From JANPPS01 sp043758105 (GTDB lineage Bacteria > Pseudomonadota > Alphaproteobacteria > Acetobacterales > Acetobacteraceae), in NCBI GenBank assembly GCA_043758105.1, contig JAYVOF010000248.1, positions 10,164 through 74,163 on the forward strand: a stretch of 64,000 nt of DNA. Direction: 5' to 3'. Within the stretch, counting starts at the first letter, position 1. Every line of letters starts with the position of its first letter. The notes beneath the pieces are model-generated. The model did not search any database. It worked only from the letters and a program-made list of their open reading frames with translations, and had not been told where the DNA came from. The position numbers and the translations under genes were made by a program. Positions 59,101-64,000 of this stretch are shown in pieces.

Positions 59101-60746
59101 GAGGTGACGCCACCATCGCCCTCCTTCTGGCCGCGACCGACCCGACGCTGGGCGTCACCCTTCGCGCGGGCCCCGGCCCGGCCAGGGATGCGTGGCTCGC
59201 CCGCCTCCGCCTTTGTCTGCCCGGTGTTCCGTTCCGCCGTATCCCCGCCTCCATCGGCGATGAGCGGCTGTTGGGCGGGATCGACCTGGCCGCCACCCTG
59301 CAATCCGGCCGCCCCGTGCTGGACCGCGGCGTGCTGGCGGAGGCCGAGGGCGGCGTGCTGATCCTCGCCATGGCCGAGCGCCTGCCGCCGGGCACCGCCG
59401 CCCGCATCGGCGCGGCGCAGGATGGAGCACAAGGCGGCGGGGGCTTCGGCGTCGTGGCGCTGGATGAAGGCCTGGAGGACGAGGCGCTGCCCACCACGCT
59501 CCGGGACCGGCTGGCCTTGTATATCGAGCTGGACCCGCACTGGACCGATGCGGAGTGGCTGGAGCACGGGTTCGACGCCGCCCGCGCCCTGCTGCCGCGT
59601 GTGCAGGCGGATGATGACGTGATCGAGGCGCTGTGTGCCGCGACCGTGGCGCTGGGCATCGGCTCCGCCCGGGCGGGGGTGCTGGCGCTGACCGCCGCCC
59701 GCGCCTCCGCCGCGCTGGATGGGCGCACCGCGGTGAATGGCGAGGATGCGGCGCTGGCCGCAAGGCTGGTGCTGGGGCCGCGCGCCACCCGGCTACCCAG
59801 CCCGGAAGCGGCCGAGCCCGAAGCCGAAAGTCCCGAGGCAGAGCAGCCCGAAGCCAACCAGCCGGAATCCGAGCCCGAATCGTCCGGCGAGTCCGAGGTG
59901 CAGCCCATGGCCGACACCGTGCAGGACGCCGCGGTCGCTGCCATCCCGGCCGGCTTGCTGGCGCAGCTGACCGCGCAATCCGCGCCACGCCAATCCGTCG
60001 CCGGCACTTCCGGCGCGCTCCGCACCGGGCTGCGCGGGCGCCCGGCCGGGGTGCGGGCGGGGGATCCGCGGCGGGGTGAGCGGCTCAACCTGATCGAAAC
60101 GCTGCGCGCCGCCGCGCCCTGGCAGCGCCTGCGGCAACGCACGGACCGCATCCAAATCCGCCGGGACGATTTCCGCGTCAGCCGGCTGACCCAGCGGGCG
60201 CAGACCACCACCATCTTCCTGGTGGATGCCTCCGGCTCGCAGGCGCTGAACCGGCTGGCGGAGGCGAAGGGCGCGGTCGAATTGCTGCTGGCCGAAAGCT
60301 ATGTGCGGCGGGATCAGGTCGCCTTGCTGTCGTTCCGCGGTAAGACGGCCGAATTGTTGCTGCCGCCGACCCGGTCGTTGGTGCGCGCCAAACGCAGCCT
60401 GGCCGGCCTACCCGGTGGCGGCGGCACTCCGCTGGCCTTGGGCCTCGACGCTGGGCTGGCGCTGGCCGATGGGGTGCGCCGCCGGGGTGGGACGCCGACG
60501 CTGGTGGTGCTGACCGACGGACGCGGCAACGTCGCCCGCAACGGCGCCGGCGGACGTCCGCGTGCCGAGGCGGAGGCGACCGACGCCGCCCGCAGCATCC
60601 GCGCCGCGAAAATTGACGCCGTGCTGATCGACAGCGCGCTCCGCCCCCACCCGGCCAGCCGTGCCCTGGCGGACGCCATGGCCGCCCGCTACGTGGCGCT
60701 ACCCTACGCCAACGCCGCTACCGTTTCCCGGGCGGTGCGCGGATGA
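59094..60746 (+). CDS. bchD: Magnesium chelatase subunit D
   Basis: The 550-residue partner of BchI and BchH. It has an inactive AAA+ domain (no intact Walker A; VTLRAGPGPARDAWLARL), an acidic Pro/Glu linker at about residues 240-265 and a C-terminal VWA domain with MIDAS VDASGSQALN, and PGGGGTPLALGL and LTDGRGNVARN. The only good in-frame start, ATG 59094, lies inside a dispersed repeat; upstream the frame is open but reads repeat sequence. Overlaps bchO by four bases. Confidence 0.93.
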   Translation: MTGGDATIALLLAATDPTLGVTLRAGPGPARDAWLARLRLCLPGVPFRRIPASIGDERLLGGIDLAATLQSGRPVLDRGVLAEAEGGVLILAMAERLPPGTAARIGAAQDGAQGGGGFGVVALDEGLEDEALPTTLRDRLALYIELDPHWTDAEWLEHGFDAARALLPRVQADDDVIEALCAATVALGIGSARAGVLALTAARASAALDGRTAVNGEDAALAARLVLGPRATRLPSPEAAEPEAESPEAEQPEANQPESEPESSGESEVQPMADTVQDAAVAAIPAGLLAQLTAQSAPRQSVAGTSGALRTGLRGRPAGVRAGDPRRGERLNLIETLRAAAPWQRLRQRTDRIQIRRDDFRVSRLTQRAQTTTIFLVDASGSQALNRLAEAKGAVELLLAESYVRRDQVALLSFRGKTAELLLPPTRSLVRAKRSLAGLPGGGGTPLALGLDAGLALADGVRRRGGTPTLVVLTDGRGNVARNGAGGRPRAEAEATDAARSIRAAKIDAVLIDSALRPHPASRALADAMAARYVALPYANAATVSRAVRG

Positions 60747-61621
60747 TCCCGGAATTTGTGCCGCAGTATTGGCCGCATCGCGAGCACAGCCAGATGATCC
60801 GCGCCGCCGGGCTGCGCTGGCATGTGCAGGTGATGGGGCCCGGCTTAGGCAGTGCGCCGGCCCTGCTGCTGATCCACGGCACCGGCGCCGCGAGTCTGTC
60901 CTGGCGGGATCTCATGCCGATCCTTGCGCGCAAGTATACCGTTGTGGTCCCCGATCTGCCGGGCCATGGCCTGACCGAGGCCCCGGCCGCTGCCCGCATG
61001 TCGCTGCCCGGCATGGCGCGCGCGCTGCAAGGGCTGCTGCAGATCATGGATGTGCGGCCGGTCGCGGCGGCGGGGCACTCGGCGGGCTCCGCGATCCTGG
61101 CGCGCATGAGCCTGGACGGCACATTGCCGGGCACCGCGCTCACGACCTTCAACGGGGCGTTTTTGCCGCTGGCGGGGGTGGCCGGGCAAATCTTCTCGCC
61201 GCTGGCGCGCGTGTTGGCCGGCCTGCCCGGCCTGCCGCAGGTGTTCGCCTGGCAGGCGGGCCGCGCCGGCACGGTCGAGCGGTTGCTGGAGGGCACCGGT
61301 TCCACCCTCGATGCGGCGGGGGTGGCGCTGTATCAGGAACTGGTGCGGATGCCCGGCCACGCCGGGGCGGCGTTGGCGATGATGGCGAACTGGAATTTGC
61401 AGCCCTTGGTCGATGACCTGCCCCGCCTCGCGGCACCACTGCATTTGGTCGCCGGCACCGCCGACCGGTCGGTGCCGCCGTCGCAATCCGGGCGTGTGCA
61501 GGCGATGGTGCCGGGTGCCAGGTTGACCCTCATGCCCGGCCTCGGCCACCTCGCGCATGAGGAGCGCCCGGACGAGGCGGCGGCGCTGATCCTGCGTCAC
61601 ATGGCGGTGACGCCCCCATGA
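60743..61621 (+). CDS. bchO: Alpha/beta hydrolase BchO
   Basis: A 292-residue alpha/beta hydrolase always found next to bchD in purple bacteria, named a putative magnesium-chelatase accessory protein; its reaction is unknown. Motifs: LLLIHGTGAASLSWRDL (oxyanion), the elbow AAGHSAGSAIL with Ser, Asp in AGTADRSVPPSQ and His in GLGHLAHEERP. Coupled to bchD (ATGA) and to the DUF3422 gene by another four-base overlap. Confidence 0.92.
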   Translation: MIPEFVPQYWPHREHSQMIRAAGLRWHVQVMGPGLGSAPALLLIHGTGAASLSWRDLMPILARKYTVVVPDLPGHGLTEAPAAARMSLPGMARALQGLLQIMDVRPVAAAGHSAGSAILARMSLDGTLPGTALTTFNGAFLPLAGVAGQIFSPLARVLAGLPGLPQVFAWQAGRAGTVERLLEGTGSTLDAAGVALYQELVRMPGHAGAALAMMANWNLQPLVDDLPRLAAPLHLVAGTADRSVPPSQSGRVQAMVPGARLTLMPGLGHLAHEERPDEAAALILRHMAVTPP

Positions 61622-62916
61622 TCCGCCTGCCACCCGACCACCCGCAGCGGCTCCAGCTCAACAACGAGGTGCACGCGCGTCCGCCGGAGCCGCTTTCCGC
61701 ACCGAGCCGCATTTCCTACATCGCCCTCTCGCTCGACCCGGCGGACCGGGAGCGGAGTTGGGGGGCGGTGCAGGACCTGGCGCAGCGCTGCGCCATCGCG
61801 CCGCCGCATGCGGGGGTGAACCATTACACGGGTGATTTCGGCCTGTTCCGCCTGAAATGGGAGCGGCATACCGAGTTCGTGCGCTACACCTTCATCGTGG
61901 ACGGCGCCCCGGATGATCCGTTCGCCGAGCCCGCGATCGCGTCCGTGCCGCAAGAATGGCTGGCGCAGCTGCCGGGCCGCCTGATGGTGGCCGCCCACGT
62001 GGCGCTGCTGCCGCCCGAGCATCCGCTGGCTGACCCGACGCAAAAGCCGATCGCGCTGGCGACCAAGGTGTTCCCGCGCGGGTTCCTGGTCGGCAGCCGG
62101 GTGGCGGGCGGCGGTGCGTTGGCGTTCACCGATTTCCGGGTGCAGCCGGACGGGTTCAGCCGTTTTCTGATCCAGGACCACAGCATGACCCCCTGGCAGG
62201 CCGGGCGCGTGGTGCAACGGCTGCTGGAGATCGACACCTACCGGCTGATGGCGTTGCTGGCGCTGCCGGTGGCGCAGGGCCTCGCCCCCGGCATCGCCGC
62301 CGCCGAGCGCGAGGTGGCGGAGATCACCGCCGCCATGGTGACCGCCGGCGACGCGGACGAGCCGACGCTGCTGGACCAGCTCACGCGCCTGGCGGCCGGG
62401 ATCGACAGCCGGCAGGCGACGACGTCATTCCGCCTGAGCGCCGCGGCCGCGTATGAGGATTTGGTGCACCGGCGGATCCTGGAGTTGCGGGAGGTGCGGA
62501 TTTCCGGCCTGCAGACCTGGCAGGAATTCATCGACCGCCGGCTGGCCCCCGCCATGCAAACCTGCCGCTCCGTCGCGACCCGGCAGGAGGAGCTGAGCCG
62601 CCGGGTGGCGCGGGCGACGCAGCTGCTGAGTACGCGGGTGGGGGTCACCCGGGAACGGCAGAACCAATTTTTGCTCGAGGCGATGAACCGCCGGGTGCGC
62701 TTGCAATTGCGGCTGCAGGCGGCGGTGGAGGGCCTCTCGATCGCCGCCGTCACCTATTATATCGTGGGGTTGGTGGGCTATGTGGCGAAGGCCAGCAAGG
62801 CGGCGGGGGCGCATATCGATCCGGACATCGCGATGGGCCTCGCGATCCCGGTGGTGGCCGGGCTGATGTATTGGGGCCTCCGCAAGACCCGGGCGCTGGT
62901 GCATCAGGACGAATGA
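61618..62916 (+). CDS. DUF3422 family membrane protein
   Basis: A 432-residue protein of the DUF3422 family: LNNEVHARPPEPL at the N-terminus, FTDFRVQPDGFSRFLIQD, RTAQLLSTRVGVTRERQNQ-like coiled coil (residues 290-350; here ATQLLSTRVGVTRERQNQF) and two C-terminal transmembrane helices (LSIAAVTYYIVGLVGYVAKA, IAMGLAIPVVAGLMYWGL). Function unknown. It overlaps bchO by four bases, so it is read with the chelatase genes. Confidence 0.9.
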   Translation: MIRLPPDHPQRLQLNNEVHARPPEPLSAPSRISYIALSLDPADRERSWGAVQDLAQRCAIAPPHAGVNHYTGDFGLFRLKWERHTEFVRYTFIVDGAPDDPFAEPAIASVPQEWLAQLPGRLMVAAHVALLPPEHPLADPTQKPIALATKVFPRGFLVGSRVAGGGALAFTDFRVQPDGFSRFLIQDHSMTPWQAGRVVQRLLEIDTYRLMALLALPVAQGLAPGIAAAEREVAEITAAMVTAGDADEPTLLDQLTRLAAGIDSRQATTSFRLSAAAAYEDLVHRRILELREVRISGLQTWQEFIDRRLAPAMQTCRSVATRQEELSRRVARATQLLSTRVGVTRERQNQFLLEAMNRRVRLQLRLQAAVEGLSIAAVTYYIVGLVGYVAKASKAAGAHIDPDIAMGLAIPVVAGLMYWGLRKTRALVHQDE

Positions 62917-62919
62917 ATA

Positions 62920-62963
62920 CCGTCATCGCGAGCCCTGCTTGGGGCGTGGCGATCCAGGGGCGG
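62920..62963. repeat. Dispersed palindromic repeat, left half only
   Basis: CCGTCATCGCGAGCCC followed by GCTTGGGGCG and GATCCAGGGGCGG, a diverged left half of the family described at 58954-59100. Starts 3 bases after the DUF3422 stop. Confidence 0.7.
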
Positions 62964-62998
62964 CAAGGACCGCCCCAAACGCCCCGGACCGCGTCGCC

Positions 62999-63256
62999 AT
63001 GATGGAACTTTTTACGCGGGGCTGGATCCTCGACATACTCATTGCCGGCATGGTTTTGGAGGCGGCCGGCCTGGTCGCGTTTCACCGGCTCACGGGCCGA
63101 GGATTGGCGGGACGCGCCGTGCTGCCGTATCTGGGGTCCGGTATGGCGATGCTGCTCGCCTGGCGGGTGGCACTTGGGGGCGCGTGGTGGGGTTGGATAT
63201 CGTTATGCCTGTTGGCGGGGGGCGTGCTGCACCTGGTGGATCTGCGTCGCCGCTGA
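62999..63256 (+). CDS. Small membrane protein
   Basis: An 85-residue hydrophobic protein with about three helices (WILDILIAGMVLEAAGLVAF, PYLGSGMAMLLAWRVAL, WWGWISLCLLAGGVLHLVDL). No family recognised. ATG 62999 (MMELFTRG) is taken because the frame before it reads repeat sequence. It lies right before a lipid-linked glycosyltransferase and may belong with it. Confidence 0.75.
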   Translation: MMELFTRGWILDILIAGMVLEAAGLVAFHRLTGRGLAGRAVLPYLGSGMAMLLAWRVALGGAWWGWISLCLLAGGVLHLVDLRRR

Positions 63257-64000
63257 CGCCCGGGTTGGTGCCCGAACTGGTATTGGTGATCCCGACGCTG
63301 AACGAGCGGGGCAACGTGGAGCCGTTGCTGGCCTTGCTCGATACGGCGCTGGCCGGCATCGCGTGGGAGGCCGTGTTCGTCGATGACGACAGCGCGGATG
63401 ACACCGCCGCCGCCATCTGGGCCGAACGCCGTCCGCAGGTCCGCTGTTTGCAAAGGATCGGCCGGCGGGGGCTTAGCACCGCGTGCATCGAGGGGGCGCT
63501 TGCGTCCGCCGCCCCGGTCATCGGCATCATGGACGCGGATTTGCAGCATGACGAGCGCATCCTGCCGGATATGCTGGCCCGGCTCCGCACCGGGGCGTTC
63601 GACGTCGTGGTCGGCAGCCGCTACGTGGCGGGCGGCGGCACCGGGGAGTGGGCGGCAAACCGGGTGCGGCTGAGCGGCCTCGCCACCCGGCTGGGCCGGG
63701 CTTTGTGCCGGACCGAGATCGCGGACCCGATGAGCGGGTTTTTCCTGATCGAGCGCGCGGCGTTCCTGTCCGCCGTGCGTCATTTGTCGGGCCAGGGCTT
63801 CAAAATCCTGCTGGACCTGCTCGCCTCCGCGCCCCAGCCCTTGCGGGTGGCCGAAATCCCCTACGTGTTCCGCACCCGGCAGCATGGCGAGAGCAAGCTG
63901 GACAGCATGGTGGCGTGGGAGTTCGGCATGCTGCTGTTGGACAAGACCGTGGGCCGGGTGTTGCCGGTGCGCTTCGTGCTGTTCGTGGCTGTCGGCGCGC
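63205..64000 (+). CDS. Polyprenol-phosphate mannosyltransferase-like GT2 protein, C-terminus cut off
   Basis: Partial: runs past the right edge. A family 2 glycosyltransferase like dolichol-phosphate mannose synthase: LVLVIPTLNERGNVEPLLA at the N-terminus, the metal-binding DDD (VFVDDDSADDT) and DAD (GIMDADLQHDE), GSRYVAGGGTGEW, and RQHGESKLD; after it the hydrophobic RVLPVRFVLFVAVGA begins a GtrA-like membrane part. The frame is open to an ATG at 63205 that overlaps the preceding gene by 52 bases; TTG 63265 or GTG 63268 are other starts. Confidence 0.88.
   Translation, partial: MPVGGGRAAPGGSASPLTPGLVPELVLVIPTLNERGNVEPLLALLDTALAGIAWEAVFVDDDSADDTAAAIWAERRPQVRCLQRIGRRGLSTACIEGALASAAPVIGIMDADLQHDERILPDMLARLRTGAFDVVVGSRYVAGGGTGEWAANRVRLSGLATRLGRALCRTEIADPMSGFFLIERAAFLSAVRHLSGQGFKILLDLLASAPQPLRVAEIPYVFRTRQHGESKLDSMVAWEFGMLLLDKTVGRVLPVRFVLFVAVGA

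Overview
The window looks like a stretch of chromosome from a high-GC alphaproteobacterium, most likely a bacteriochlorophyll-making member of the Acetobacteraceae / Rhodospirillales. The pointers are: the kpsF-lptC-lptA-lptB-rpoN-hpf block, the hsp20-DUF1150 pair, a complex I NDUFA9-like protein, DUF1194 and DUF3422 proteins, an Acetobacteraceae-style small protein next to an S24 repressor, and a bchI-bchD-bchO magnesium-chelatase operon. The family assignment is inference from recognised gene types; no database was searched.

Layout. 1-1.1 kb: the start of a glutathione S-transferase gene cut by the left edge, and an FkbM methyltransferase. 1.1-7.6 kb: a minus-strand operon gltD-DUF2059-gltB (glutamate synthase). 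7.7-9.9 kb: an NDUFA9-like reductase, then the remnant of an AbiEii-type nucleotidyltransferase with its small partner gene and an empty stretch. 9.9-16.2 kb: tRNA-Leu(CAG), RNase D, and the envelope/sigma-54 block. 16.2-17.2 kb: hsp20-DUF1150 with a heat-shock-like promoter. 17.2-26.1 kb: housekeeping genes def-fmt-truA, fabD-fabG, a VapBC toxin-antitoxin pair, acpP-fabF, mltG, yicC and gmk.

26.1-31.5 kb: a polar amino-acid ABC transporter (two permeases and a binding protein, no ATPase) and an emrRAB-like MarR/HlyD/MFS efflux operon. 31.5-36.9 kb is accessory-looking: a two-gene cassette (unknown protein plus PIN-like nuclease), a degenerate Nudix protein, a lipoprotein, a stress-type protein, a DUF1194 protein, and an S24 repressor divergent from a small protein across a region with four TAGGAA-type sites. 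37-46.2 kb: tRNA-Leu(UAA), a hydroxyacid dehydrogenase, a serine protease, a class A penicillin-binding protein, an AT-rich DUF6680 gene, an alpha/beta hydrolase, a strongly divergent PEP-carboxylase-like protein and a PA0069-type radical SAM protein.

46.3-57.8 kb: moaB, a lytic transglycosylase, a family-4-like uracil-DNA glycosylase, ETF-ubiquinone oxidoreductase, a TPR protein, ispE, tRNA-Gln(UUG), a GST, gloB, a methyltransferase, an RluA-type pseudouridine synthase and a TrmH-type methyltransferase. 57.9-64 kb: bchI, bchD, bchO, a DUF3422 protein, a small membrane protein and a dolichyl-phosphate-mannose-synthase-like glycosyltransferase cut by the right edge.

The most distinctive non-genic signal is a family of dispersed palindromes ending in GCTCGC(A/G)ATGACGG. 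Two genes, bchD and truA, appear to take their start codon from this repeat end. The best candidate for an undescribed functional unit is the two-gene cassette at 31.5-32.9 kb.
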